Assembly (NCBI GenBank): GCA_023144145.1
Contig: JAGLGG010000118.1
Span: 1-9,563 of the forward strand
Origin: Anaerolineales bacterium
Lineage (GTDB): Bacteria; Chloroflexota; Anaerolineae; Anaerolineales; E44-bin32
Direction of reading: 5' to 3'
DNA: 9,563 bases
Shown here piece by piece: positions 1 to 7,194 of the stretch (its first letter is position 1; each line of letters begins with the position of its first letter). The translations under genes and the position numbers were made by a program. The notes under the pieces are model-generated. The model searched no databases, had not been told where the DNA came from, and worked only from the letters and a program-made list of their open reading frames with translations.

Positions 1-746
1 AGCAGGTTGCTAGAAATTGCCTGCTCTGCTGCGACAGTCGATCGATCTTCACCAGATGCCCGTCCAACTGCCATCAGGGCTGCGCCACCCTCAGACATGA
101 TCGTGCGAACATCTGCAAAGTCCAAATTGATAAGACCCGGAACGGTGATCAGTTCACTGATACCCTGGATTCCTTGTCGCAGCACATCATCTGCGAGCTT
201 GAATGCGTCCTGCAAACTAGCGCGTTTATCGGCTAATTGAAGAAGGCGATCATTAGGAATCACGATCAACGTATCCACTTGCTCTTTTAATAGCTCGATA
301 CCTTCTTCAGCTGCATGGGCACGCTTCGCACCCTCAAAGGTGAATGGGCGAGTGACAACCCCAATGGTCAGCGCGCCGATCTCTTTAGCGATTTGGGCGA
401 TAATCGGTGCGGCCCCTGTTCCGGTGCCACCCCCGATTCCCGCAGCGAGGAAAACCATGTCGCTGCCCTTCATCACTTCATAGAGATCTTCAGCTGATTC
501 TTCCGCGGCTTTTTTGCCAACTTCAGGGTCACCACCGGCACCAAGTCCACGTGTCAGTTTATCGCCTACCCGCACTCGAGTGGGCGCATTCGAGAGAAGA
601 AGTGCTTGGGCATCCGTGTTGATCGCAACAAATTCAACACCTGCAAGACCTTCTTCGATCATCCGATTGACGGCGTTACTTCCACCTCCGCCAACTCCTA
701 CAACTTTGATCCTGGCAAAAGACTCTGTATTTGGTATCGGTTGCAT
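1..746 (-). CDS. ftsZ: Cell division protein FtsZ (3' end outside window)
   Basis: FtsZ is the tubulin-like GTPase that polymerises into the cytoplasmic division ring. The first 248 residues are present; the coding region runs off the window at base 1, so the end of the GTPase fold, the linker and the C-terminal FtsA-binding tail are not visible. Seen: the N-terminal nucleotide-binding stretch KVVGVGGGGSNAVNRM (residues 14-29), the tubulin signature GGGTGTG (105-111), and the T7 catalytic loop NLDFADV (207-213), whose Asp209 and Asp212 activate GTP hydrolysis in the neighbouring subunit. The ATG at 746 is preceded, at a 5-nt spacing, by GAGGAGG, the best ribosome binding site in the window. 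The gene lies 57 nt after ftsA and is the last of the cluster seen here. Nothing is abnormal in the visible part. Confidence 0.98.
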   Translation of the reverse strand, partial: MQPIPNTESFARIKVVGVGGGGSNAVNRMIEEGLAGVEFVAINTDAQALLLSNAPTRVRVGDKLTRGLGAGGDPEVGKKAAEESAEDLYEVMKGSDMVFLAAGIGGGTGTGAAPIIAQIAKEIGALTIGVVTRPFTFEGAKRAHAAEEGIELLKEQVDTLIVIPNDRLLQLADKRASLQDAFKLADDVLRQGIQGISELITVPGLINLDFADVRTIMSEGGAALMAVGRASGEDRSTVAAEQAISSNL

Positions 747-803
747 CGTTTCCTCCTCTTTCTTCTAGCAAAAATTAAGATTTTGTTTCCCTCTCATCTT
801 TTT
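747..803 (-). other. ftsA-ftsZ intergenic gap
   Basis: This 57-nt A/T-rich spacer lies between the ftsA stop and the ftsZ start. Apart from the ribosome binding site it holds only a weak all-A/T inverted repeat (AAAAT, 4-nt loop, ATTTT) near 765-780. That repeat is too weak to call a terminator, and no recognisable -35/-10 pair is visible. Confidence 0.5.
752..758 (-). promoter_or_regulatory. Strong ribosome binding site of ftsZ
   Basis: On the minus strand GAGGAGG is followed by a 5-nt spacer, AAACG, and the ATG of ftsZ. It is a near-perfect match to the 16S anti-Shine-Dalgarno sequence. Most other genes in the window start at overlaps with weak or no such motif. This fits FtsZ being made in larger amounts than its neighbours from a shared transcript, which is an inference. 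Confidence 0.85.
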
Positions 804-2057
804 CTATCCCGGTAAAAATCGTCTTAAGAAATCGGCGGCTTTTCGAATATCAAAACTCGGCCAGCCTAGTCCATACTTATAGCCCTCCATCATGGCGCTG
901 TGATCCTGGCGTAATGCCCAGGAAAGCAATCCTAAACTCGTGGAATATTTGGGCGATTTCAAATCATCTACCAATCCCATCAAATTATCAGGTTGCGCTA
1001 ATCTGATGGGTAATTGCAAAATCTTTCCTGCAACATCGCGAATCCCAGGAAGCTGCATGCTGCCCCCGGTGATCACAATTCCCGCAGGCAGCAAGCCATC
1101 ATATCCGGATCGTTTTATTTCCTGTTTCACTAGTCCGAAGAGCTCCTCAATGCGAGCTTCAATAATCGATGCCAGCTCCGTCTGTCTGATTTGGACAGGG
1201 CGGTCCGACCCGAAGGGTCTTACAATTAAAGTCTTACTTGGCTCAACGGCCTCTTTCATAGCATGTCCATGGCTAATTTTAATTTCTTCAGAGGTTTCAA
1301 GCGGCAGATGTAACCCTTGAGCAACATCGTTGGTAATATGATCCCCACCAACCGGGATAACGGCTGTGTGCCAAACCGAGCCCTCAATGTAAATAGCCAA
1401 ATCCGTTGTTCCAGCACCAATGTCACAGATCACAACACCCATTTCTTTCTCGGTCTCAGTTAGCACCAGCGCACCCGCCGCCAGGGAACTAAGAACCCAA
1501 CCGTCAACCAGAATTCCAGCAGCTTCGACACACTTCTCTAAATTTCTCCTTGCGGTTGTCCCTGCTGTGACAATGTGAGCTTCGACTTCAAGACGGAACC
1601 CATGCATTCCAATAGCATCTTTGATGCCATCCTGTCCGTCGATCACAAACCCTCGAGGAATGACATGCACTACTTCACGGTTGTATGGAATCGCAAAGGA
1701 TTTTGCCGCATCCAGGGCACGGTTGACATCATCAGCTCCAATTGTTCTACCCGATACACCCGCCATTCCAGTGCTATTCATTGATGACACATGTGCCCCG
1801 GAAAGGTTGACCAGCGCGGAGGTGATTTCGAGTCCGGATGTACGTTCAGCTTGTTCCTTCGCATCAGCGATAGTGCGAACTACTCCTTCCAAGCTGACAA
1901 CACCGCCTTTACGCATACCTTTCGTGGGAATCGTCCCCAATCCTATGATGCGCAATCGCTGGGAGTGATCTGATTGGCCAACAAGGACACATGTCTTTCT
2001 CGTGCCAACGTCTAGCCCTACGAAGATTAGGTCATCCGTTCCCATGATTCCTGTCAC
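804..2057 (-). CDS. ftsA: Cell division protein FtsA
   Basis: FtsA is the actin-like ATPase that tethers FtsZ filaments to the inner face of the membrane and recruits later division proteins. Residues are counted from the GTG at 2057 (417 aa). Seen: the phosphate-1 motif VGLDVGTRKT (13-22), the SHS2/1C subdomain in roughly 80-185, the phosphate-2 motif ICDIGAGTTDLAIY (210-223), the adenosine motif VITGGSMQLPGI (328-339), and a C-terminal amphipathic helix IRKAADFLRRFLPG that is the usual membrane anchor. The length is normal. The reading frame opens at a TTG at 2090 that has no ribosome binding site. The GTG at 2057 has GAGGT six nt upstream and is preferred. An ATG at 2045 (413 aa) has AGGA only three nt away but would also give a normal FtsA N-terminus. 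The gene follows ftsQ after an unusually open gap and precedes ftsZ. Confidence 0.97.
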   Translation of the reverse strand: MTGIMGTDDLIFVGLDVGTRKTCVLVGQSDHSQRLRIIGLGTIPTKGMRKGGVVSLEGVVRTIADAKEQAERTSGLEITSALVNLSGAHVSSMNSTGMAGVSGRTIGADDVNRALDAAKSFAIPYNREVVHVIPRGFVIDGQDGIKDAIGMHGFRLEVEAHIVTAGTTARRNLEKCVEAAGILVDGWVLSSLAAGALVLTETEKEMGVVICDIGAGTTDLAIYIEGSVWHTAVIPVGGDHITNDVAQGLHLPLETSEEIKISHGHAMKEAVEPSKTLIVRPFGSDRPVQIRQTELASIIEARIEELFGLVKQEIKRSGYDGLLPAGIVITGGSMQLPGIRDVAGKILQLPIRLAQPDNLMGLVDDLKSPKYSTSLGLLSWALRQDHSAMMEGYKYGLGWPSFDIRKAADFLRRFLPG

Positions 2058-2148
2058 AACTCGACCTCGGTACTTCCAGATTCCTTGCAACTACGATTTT
2101 CGATCAACGCTTCCATTTCCGTTTCGATCCACATCTTAATTGTTACGG
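2058..2148 (-). other. ftsQ-ftsA intergenic gap with possible mini-ORF
   Basis: At 91 nt this is the longest gap in the window, counted to the GTG start chosen for ftsA. It contains a 26-codon ATG-to-TGA frame (2134 to 2054) whose stop overlaps that GTG as GTGA. The mini-ORF has no clear ribosome binding site. No convincing promoter or terminator hairpin is visible. Confidence 0.4.
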
Positions 2149-3042
2149 CTAGCGGTAATACGCGGCCGATATATTCTCAATGCTTACAAAGCTCGCTGGA
2201 TATCGATTCTGTAATAAAATCTCGACGATATTTGCATAGGCCTCTAATTTCAACTCCATGTCACCTTCGGTCCCAAAATAAGCCATCCAGCCGCGGAAAT
2301 CTTGAAATCCGAAGCCGTGCCTGGGGTCATAAAATAAATCTTGTTCATCTCCAACGAGTGCCTTGAGTTGAAGGGCGGCCTGGATTACTTCCGGGGCTAT
2401 CACAGGATCTAAAGGAGCCTCGATCTCCAGCACGCTCTCCAATGAATGAACTCGGTTGAGTTCCGGAGGAGAATTCCTTCGAAGGAATGCGATTGCATCG
2501 CCCGAAATCAACCATGACGTACCGCCATCGTTCCATTCCAGGATTGGGTGACGCTCTTCAATCTCTATATTCACCAAGTTCGGCCATTGCACGGTCACCT
2601 GTGCAGATAATATTTCTGGGTGGGATTCCAGATTCCTTTCAATGAGCGACGGATCGACCTGAAAGCTTTGCTTTCCTGCGATTCCTGCGATGGAGCGGAT
2701 CCTTGAAGGACCCATATAGTAGGCACCCTCAATCCCAATCGTCTGAACTTGAAAATCCATACTGGTTTTCAAAACCATGATCATCCAGACCGATGCTCCT
2801 AGTGCGAAAAGTGATATCCATCGGGATCCCAAGGCAAGAATCAAATGTGCAATTCCTGGCAACTTTCTTCCACGTGTTGAGACAGCAGTTCCGTAAGTGC
2901 CTCGACGAGATCTAGCACTCCGGCGCCTTTGGCCCCGATCGATAGCTAGATCTTTTGGCATCTTCTTGGTCCGTCGAGATTTACGGCTTCGAACTCGTTC
3001 AGCCCTTGATTTCGGCCGACCAAAAACTCTCTCACCCAACAT
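2149..3042 (-). CDS. ftsQ: Cell division protein FtsQ (POTRA domain)
   Basis: FtsQ (DivIB in Gram-positives) is a single-pass membrane protein that links the cytoplasmic ring to the septal synthesis enzymes through its extracytoplasmic part. Counting from the ATG at 3042 (297 aa): residues 1-60 form a very basic cytoplasmic tail with 23 Lys/Arg and only 4 acidic residues. One membrane segment lies at about 74-91 (ISLFALGASVWMIMVL). A POTRA domain spans about 96-170, with the typical run from QTIGIEGAYYMGPSRI to VNIEIEERHPILEW. A beta domain follows and ends in ISAAYYR. ddl ends and ftsQ begins in TGATG, a 1-nt overlap. A TTG one codon upstream (3045) is possible and would sit 7 nt after GAGG, against 10 nt for the ATG. 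The division role is clear from the domain order and the position before ftsA and ftsZ. Confidence 0.93.
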   Translation of the reverse strand: MLGERVFGRPKSRAERVRSRKSRRTKKMPKDLAIDRGQRRRSARSRRGTYGTAVSTRGRKLPGIAHLILALGSRWISLFALGASVWMIMVLKTSMDFQVQTIGIEGAYYMGPSRIRSIAGIAGKQSFQVDPSLIERNLESHPEILSAQVTVQWPNLVNIEIEERHPILEWNDGGTSWLISGDAIAFLRRNSPPELNRVHSLESVLEIEAPLDPVIAPEVIQAALQLKALVGDEQDLFYDPRHGFGFQDFRGWMAYFGTEGDMELKLEAYANIVEILLQNRYPASFVSIENISAAYYR

Positions 3043-4148
3043 CAACTTGCACCCTCAAATGATCTTGTCAAATTAGATTTCTGTGCATGCCTCTCGAATG
3101 CCAATTCGATCAACTGATCTAGCAATTCGGAGTAGGGCAATCCACTGGCTTCCCACAACTTTGGATACATACTGATACTGGTAAAACCTGGTATCGTATT
3201 CACCTCATTCAAGTAGATCTTGTCGGTTCCTCTCTCCATAAGAAAATCAACTCGCGCCATTCCAGCGCCATCAATCGCAACATATGCCTTAAGCGCCATA
3301 TTCCTAATTTCATCAGCCAATACTTCCTCGATAGGTGCAGGGATGATCAGCTCGGATGTATCGTCGATATATTTGGCGCGGTAACTGTAAAACTCATCCC
3401 CGGGAACGATTTCCCCAGTGACGGAGGCCTTTGGATGTTCATTCCCTAACACACTCACCTCGATCTCTCTCGCATCGATACCTAGCTCGACAATAATCCT
3501 GCGATCGTACCTGGCTCCATCTAGGAGACCCTCCATTAAGTCGGATCTGTTCCTGCACTTTGTAATCCCCACTGAAGAGCCCATGTTCGCTGGCTTCACG
3601 AACAGTGGATAGGAACCCACTTGCTCCGCTTCATCCAATGCATTTTGCATTTCCTGGTCGAGATCTTTCGAATCCAAAATGACTGATTTGACGACCGGAA
3701 TGTTTCTCGCAGCCACTACATCCTTGAAAATTCCCTTATCCATAGCCACAGAAGAAGCCAGGACCCCAGCACCAACGTATGGTATTTCTGCCATTTCCAA
3801 GAAGCCCTGGAGGGTGCCATCTTCCCCAAAAGTTCCATGCAGAACTGGAAATACCACATCTAATTCAAACAAAGCTTCAAGAGTTTCATTCTCTTTCATC
3901 CGATACAAATTTGAATCACCCGGATGAGCGATTAAATTGACTGGTATGAGCCCATCTAAATTCCCAGACTCCGTTCGCTCCAGGGCATCTGGAGCAGTCA
4001 ACCATTGTCCGGATTTGGTTATCGCGATCGGAACAACCTCATAGCGAGTTTTGTCCAGCTCGTGTATCACTGATCGTGCAGATCTCAAGGAGATTTCATG
4101 CTCTCCTGACCGTCCCCCAAAGATCACACCCAATCGGATTTTGCTCAT
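3042..4148 (-). CDS. ddl: D-alanine--D-alanine ligase
   Basis: Ddl is a cytoplasmic ATP-grasp enzyme that joins two D-alanines for addition to the peptidoglycan stem peptide. Counting from the ATG at 4148 (368 aa): the N-terminal motif GVIFGGRSGEHEISL (7-21), HGTFGEDGTLQGFLEM (104-119), VGAGVLASSVAMDK (125-138), the ATP-binding FVKPANMGSSVGITK (183-197), the omega-loop FYSYRAKY (253-260), MARVDFLM (297-304) and NEVNTIPGFTSISMYP (314-329). The catalytic triad known from E. coli DdlB maps to Glu16, a Ser of GSSVG (about 191) and Tyr260. The retained Tyr of the AKY motif indicates D-Ala-D-Ala rather than D-Ala-D-lactate specificity. The start overlaps the murB stop by one nt in TGATG, and a TTG at 4151 is an alternative start. 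The upstream ribosome binding site is poor, so translational coupling to murB is likely. Confidence 0.97.
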   Translation of the reverse strand: MSKIRLGVIFGGRSGEHEISLRSARSVIHELDKTRYEVVPIAITKSGQWLTAPDALERTESGNLDGLIPVNLIAHPGDSNLYRMKENETLEALFELDVVFPVLHGTFGEDGTLQGFLEMAEIPYVGAGVLASSVAMDKGIFKDVVAARNIPVVKSVILDSKDLDQEMQNALDEAEQVGSYPLFVKPANMGSSVGITKCRNRSDLMEGLLDGARYDRRIIVELGIDAREIEVSVLGNEHPKASVTGEIVPGDEFYSYRAKYIDDTSELIIPAPIEEVLADEIRNMALKAYVAIDGAGMARVDFLMERGTDKIYLNEVNTIPGFTSISMYPKLWEASGLPYSELLDQLIELAFERHAQKSNLTRSFEGAS

Positions 4149-5125
4149 CAAACCGTAACCCCAGCGTGCATCAAACCCTCTACAAATTCATTATCCCAAT
4201 CTCCGAAGAGCTCCACTTCCAATTCAAGATCGATTTCGAACCGGTCGGCCACCTGGTGGCGCACTGCATTCACCAACCGTAAAACATCCGATGCTGAGGC
4301 ATCACCAAGGTTGAGAAAGAAGTTGGCGTGTTTTGTACTGACCCTAGCGCCACCAATCTGGAGTCCTTTCATTCCGGCAGCTTCAATCAGTCGCCCGGCT
4401 GAACGATCTGGTGGATTCTTAAACATCGAACCCCAGCTCGCCCCTGCAGGTTGGGTACGCTGTCGGTGTGCGATAAATTCAGCCAGTTTTGCTTTGGCCA
4501 ATGGTGTGTCGGCAGTTTCAAGTCGGAAAGTGCCACTCAAGACGACAAAATTACCAGGATTGCGTTTCAGGATGCTATCCCGGTAGCCAAACTCCATTCG
4601 ATCAACCGGCCACATATCTGGCTTCTTTCCTCGTTGCAAGATTTCAGCCACTTCTAGGCAACCAGCGATTTCTCCACGGTGGGCGCCAGCGTTTCCAACA
4701 ATCGCACCGCCAATAGTTCCAGGTACTGTCCCTGCCCACTCCATACCTAACCAATCCCGATCTACAGTCCGTCGCGCGATAGATCCCAGCGAGGCTCCTG
4801 ATTCCGCAAAAACCTTCGGTTCGCCATCATTCTCTGAGAATTGAACCTGGCGAGCGTGATTCAGGATCACCGCGCCTCGGGCGCCCCGATCAGAGATCAA
4901 CACATTTGAGCCGCCACCGAGGATGCGGAACGTCATTTCCATTTCCCATAGTTTTTGTGCCAGTTGCGCCAAATCCTTGGCAGATGTTGCAGTGAGCAAA
5001 TAATCTGCCGGTCCACCAATCCTGGCAGACGTATATGGCGCAAGGTTGACCGATTCTTCCAACCGGTCACCAAACGCTTCTCGCATCTCCTCTGTGTGAG
5101 AAGGTGAAAAGCGCATTGAACTCAC
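4148..5125 (-). CDS. murB: UDP-N-acetylenolpyruvoylglucosamine reductase
   Basis: MurB is a cytoplasmic FAD enzyme that uses NADPH to reduce UDP-GlcNAc-enolpyruvate to UDP-MurNAc, the second committed step of precursor synthesis. The 325-aa product has the FAD-binding motifs TSARIGGPADYLL (32-44) and RILGGGSNVLISD (67-79), then GTVPGTIGGAIVGNAGAH (132-149), FGYRDSILK (179-187), the proton-donor serine in WGSMFKNP (Ser233), GGARVSTKHANFFLN (258-272), and the C-terminal catalytic Glu in LELEVELFG (about 303). Length and motif spacing fit the short type II MurB. The GTG start at 5125 overlaps the stop of the preceding 59-codon gene as GTGA. An ATG three codons in (5116) is an alternative. The weak upstream AGG suggests re-initiation by coupled ribosomes. 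Confidence 0.97.
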   Translation of the reverse strand: MSSMRFSPSHTEEMREAFGDRLEESVNLAPYTSARIGGPADYLLTATSAKDLAQLAQKLWEMEMTFRILGGGSNVLISDRGARGAVILNHARQVQFSENDGEPKVFAESGASLGSIARRTVDRDWLGMEWAGTVPGTIGGAIVGNAGAHRGEIAGCLEVAEILQRGKKPDMWPVDRMEFGYRDSILKRNPGNFVVLSGTFRLETADTPLAKAKLAEFIAHRQRTQPAGASWGSMFKNPPDRSAGRLIEAAGMKGLQIGGARVSTKHANFFLNLGDASASDVLRLVNAVRHQVADRFEIDLELEVELFGDWDNEFVEGLMHAGVTV

Positions 5126-5301
5126 AGCCTGCGAACTCTTTCGATAATTCTCGTCACGATTTCACGCTCCGGAATCCGGCTGGCGTAGTTTGGAACCAAC
5201 ACCGGTCCATTGAAAGTCTTTGCCTTTTTGGCAGCTAGACGAAGGCGTAATTCCATCCGTCTGTCGGTCTCAAACACTTTTCTACTTCTCATATTCATCA
5301 T
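5122..5301 (-). CDS. Small basic protein of unknown function (59 aa)
   Basis: I do not recognise this protein. It begins MMNMRSRKVFETDRR and ends IPEREIVTRIIERVRRL. It has 16 Lys/Arg against 6 Asp/Glu, no membrane segment and no cysteine. The first half (about 11-28) looks like a basic helix, a short turn with NGPVLVPNYA follows, and a second charged helix ends the chain. The gene fits the operon exactly: its ATG at 5301 is 10 nt after the murC stop and is preceded by AAGGGGTG, and its TGA overlaps the murB GTG as GTGA. The ATG codons at 5298 and 5292 are alternative starts. The tight packing makes a real gene likely. A nucleic-acid-binding or protein-binding role is only a guess from charge; a coupling leader for murB is the other reading. 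Confidence 0.68.
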   Translation of the reverse strand: MMNMRSRKVFETDRRMELRLRLAAKKAKTFNGPVLVPNYASRIPEREIVTRIIERVRRL

Positions 5302-5311
5302 GCACCCCTTT

Positions 5312-6664
5312 CTAAATACCTCTAAGTTTGTTCAGCAAAATTCGACCTACTTCATTTGCATCACCGGCACTTAAGGTGATGAGTACATCTCCACGGTTCA
5401 AGTTTTGTGCCAGAAGCTCAGCAATTTCATTAAAATCGTTCATAAAACGGACATCATGATGATCAATTTCACCCGCGATGTATTCACCCGAAAAAACAGC
5501 ATCCTCTTCTTCTCGAGCGCCAAACACTTCGGTTACGATGATGTGATCGGCATCCGTGAATGCAGTCCTGAACGCGGCAATTAAGGTTTTAATCCTTGAA
5601 TATGTGTGGGGCTGGAAAACGGCCCAAACTTCGGCATCCGGAAATCGGATTTTTGAGGTCGAGAGCGTGGCACGAATCTCTGTAGGATGATGAGCATAAT
5701 CATCCACAACTGTAATTTCATTCACCACACCGAGTATCTCGAACCGCTGTCCAGCCCCATGGAACATGGTCAACGCTTGCCTTGAGATGGCAAAAGGGAT
5801 GTCAAGTGCATCTGCAACTGCAAATGCAGCAAGGGCGTTCGAAACATTATGCTCGCCTGGCAATCGCGTTCGAACCAAGCCGAGGAGCTCATCGCCCTTT
5901 ATTACCAGAAAGTCCATACCACCAGCAGAGTTAGGTCGAATTTCCTCGGCGCGCCAATACGCTGACGCTTCCATCCCATACGTGACTCTATCCACGCCCT
6001 CATGAGTTAGCGAAAGTGCTCCAGGATCAGATGCACATACAATTAATTTCTCCTTTACCTGGTCGACAAAAGACTGAAATGCCCCCATCACATCTTCATA
6101 TGTCGGAAAAATATCTGGATGATCGTGTTCAACATTCGTAACTACGCCAATTGTTGGATGCAGACCTAGAAAGGCATGGTCGTATTCGTCTGCCTCGACA
6201 ACAAAGTACTCACCCTTCCCTGCCCTTCCGTTCGCTCCGAAATTTGGCAATAAACCGCCCACTACAAAACTCGGATCTACGCCAGCCTGGTCGAGTATCC
6301 AAGCGATCATTCCGGTGGTTGTCGTTTTTCCATGCGTTCCCGCCACCGCGATGGTTTTGAAACCCCTCGTGATCTCGTCCAGAAATGTCTTGCGTCGTAA
6401 TACCGGAATTTCAGCCTGCACTGCCGCTTGAATCTCGACGTTACTATCAGGTATTGCCGATGAGCCGACCACAATATCTACACCCGCCACATTTTCCGCT
6501 TTATGACCGAGAGATATCTCAATCCCAACCTTCTTCAAGGCCTGTGCGTAGGGTGAATATGCCCGATCAGATCCGGTCACCTTTTCCCCTCTTCCGTGAA
6601 GTACATGCGCTAACGCTGACAATCCTGCTCCTCCAATTCCGACGAAATGAACTTTGCGGCTCAT
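5312..6664 (-). CDS. murC: UDP-N-acetylmuramate--L-alanine ligase
   Basis: MurC is a cytoplasmic ATP-dependent ligase that adds L-Ala, the first stem residue, to UDP-MurNAc. The 450-aa product has the three Mur ligase domains. The N-terminal Rossmann domain begins HFVGIGGAGLSALA (6-19). The central ATPase domain carries the P-loop AVAGTHGKTTTTGM (106-119), the Mg-binding EADEYDHAF (157-165) and TNVEHDHPDIF (176-186). The C-terminal domain begins after LPGEHNVSNALAAFA (268-282) and holds VVDDYAHHPTEI (319-330) and VFQPHTYSR (349-357). The motif usually read as GxxRRF is GAGQRFEILG (303-312), so its first Arg is Gln; the Arg that follows is kept. The ATG at 6664 overlaps the preceding stop as ATGA, and the gene ends 10 nt before the 59-codon gene. 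Length and all catalytic motifs are normal. Confidence 0.98.
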   Translation of the reverse strand: MSRKVHFVGIGGAGLSALAHVLHGRGEKVTGSDRAYSPYAQALKKVGIEISLGHKAENVAGVDIVVGSSAIPDSNVEIQAAVQAEIPVLRRKTFLDEITRGFKTIAVAGTHGKTTTTGMIAWILDQAGVDPSFVVGGLLPNFGANGRAGKGEYFVVEADEYDHAFLGLHPTIGVVTNVEHDHPDIFPTYEDVMGAFQSFVDQVKEKLIVCASDPGALSLTHEGVDRVTYGMEASAYWRAEEIRPNSAGGMDFLVIKGDELLGLVRTRLPGEHNVSNALAAFAVADALDIPFAISRQALTMFHGAGQRFEILGVVNEITVVDDYAHHPTEIRATLSTSKIRFPDAEVWAVFQPHTYSRIKTLIAAFRTAFTDADHIIVTEVFGAREEEDAVFSGEYIAGEIDHHDVRFMNDFNEIAELLAQNLNRGDVLITLSAGDANEVGRILLNKLRGI

Positions 6665-7194
6665 ACGAATACAACAATGATGAATACGAAAACCACCCCA
6701 ACCGCGAAATACACTTGCGGTATTTGCAAAAGACTCGGTGGAAGATAAGGGATCAGGTTCGATATTTGATTAGCCAGTTCTGTTCCCTCCACCGGTTTGA
6801 CCACCAAATCTGTTGGATATCCTGCCTGGTGCAGATAAAGCCACACGGACCCCGCAAGTAGATATCCGTTCAAAAGGCCTAGGCACAATCCTAGTAACAG
6901 CTCTTCAAGACGCTCGCGTGCCACTTTCTCCTGTAAAAACCTTAAATGCGGCGTTTGATATCCAAAAAATGCCAGGAGAACGAGTAAACCAGCCCGGACG
7001 ATAAATTGAGTCCCTTGCGGTTGGAGGAAGAGCGCGGTTCGATATGGCGTAATGTACGTCTCCAAGATTGCGTTGATAAATAACCCAAGCACGATCGCAC
7101 TCGTGACGAGTAGTTCTTTCGCCCAACCCCGCATTGCGCCGATGATCCCAAAGAGCACAATAAACATCCCGAAGAGAACTACAAGATCGATCAT
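6661..7194 (-). CDS. CvpA-like integral membrane protein
   Basis: This is a 177-aa hydrophobic protein with predicted membrane segments at about 3-20, 29-47, 66-80, 99-121 and 160-177. The first part (FGIIGAMRGWAKELLVTSAI, 15-34) and the segment LGLLNGYLLAGSVW (105-118) resemble the CvpA (colicin V production) family, in which a Gly-rich first helix is followed by a basic RG..KEL turn. CvpA proteins have no well-defined biochemical role; roles in envelope integrity and secretion have been suggested. After a 38-residue loop the protein ends in a fifth hydrophobic segment (VYFAVGVVFVFIIVVFV) directly at the stop. Its ATG overlaps the murG stop as ATGA, and its own stop overlaps the murC ATG as ATGA, so it is fully embedded in the operon. 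Membership in CvpA is a judgement by eye. A division or lipid-II-related role is inferred from position only. Confidence 0.72.
   Translation of the reverse strand: MIDLVVLFGMFIVLFGIIGAMRGWAKELLVTSAIVLGLFINAILETYITPYRTALFLQPQGTQFIVRAGLLVLLAFFGYQTPHLRFLQEKVARERLEELLLGLCLGLLNGYLLAGSVWLYLHQAGYPTDLVVKPVEGTELANQISNLIPYLPPSLLQIPQVYFAVGVVFVFIIVVFV

Noticed and set aside
764..782. A/T inverted repeat upstream of ftsZ as a terminator
   Set aside because: The stem is about five A/T pairs, with no GC-rich core and no following U tract in the direction of transcription.
2058..2090. FtsA start at the TTG at 2090
   Set aside because: An in-frame stop lies directly upstream and there is no ribosome binding site. 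The GTG at 2057 has GAGGT at six nt, and FtsA proteins rarely have such an extension.
6385..6861. A 158-codon plus-strand frame across the murC/CvpA-like junction
   Set aside because: It is antisense to two well-supported overlapping genes, has no ribosome binding site that stands out and no family resemblance.
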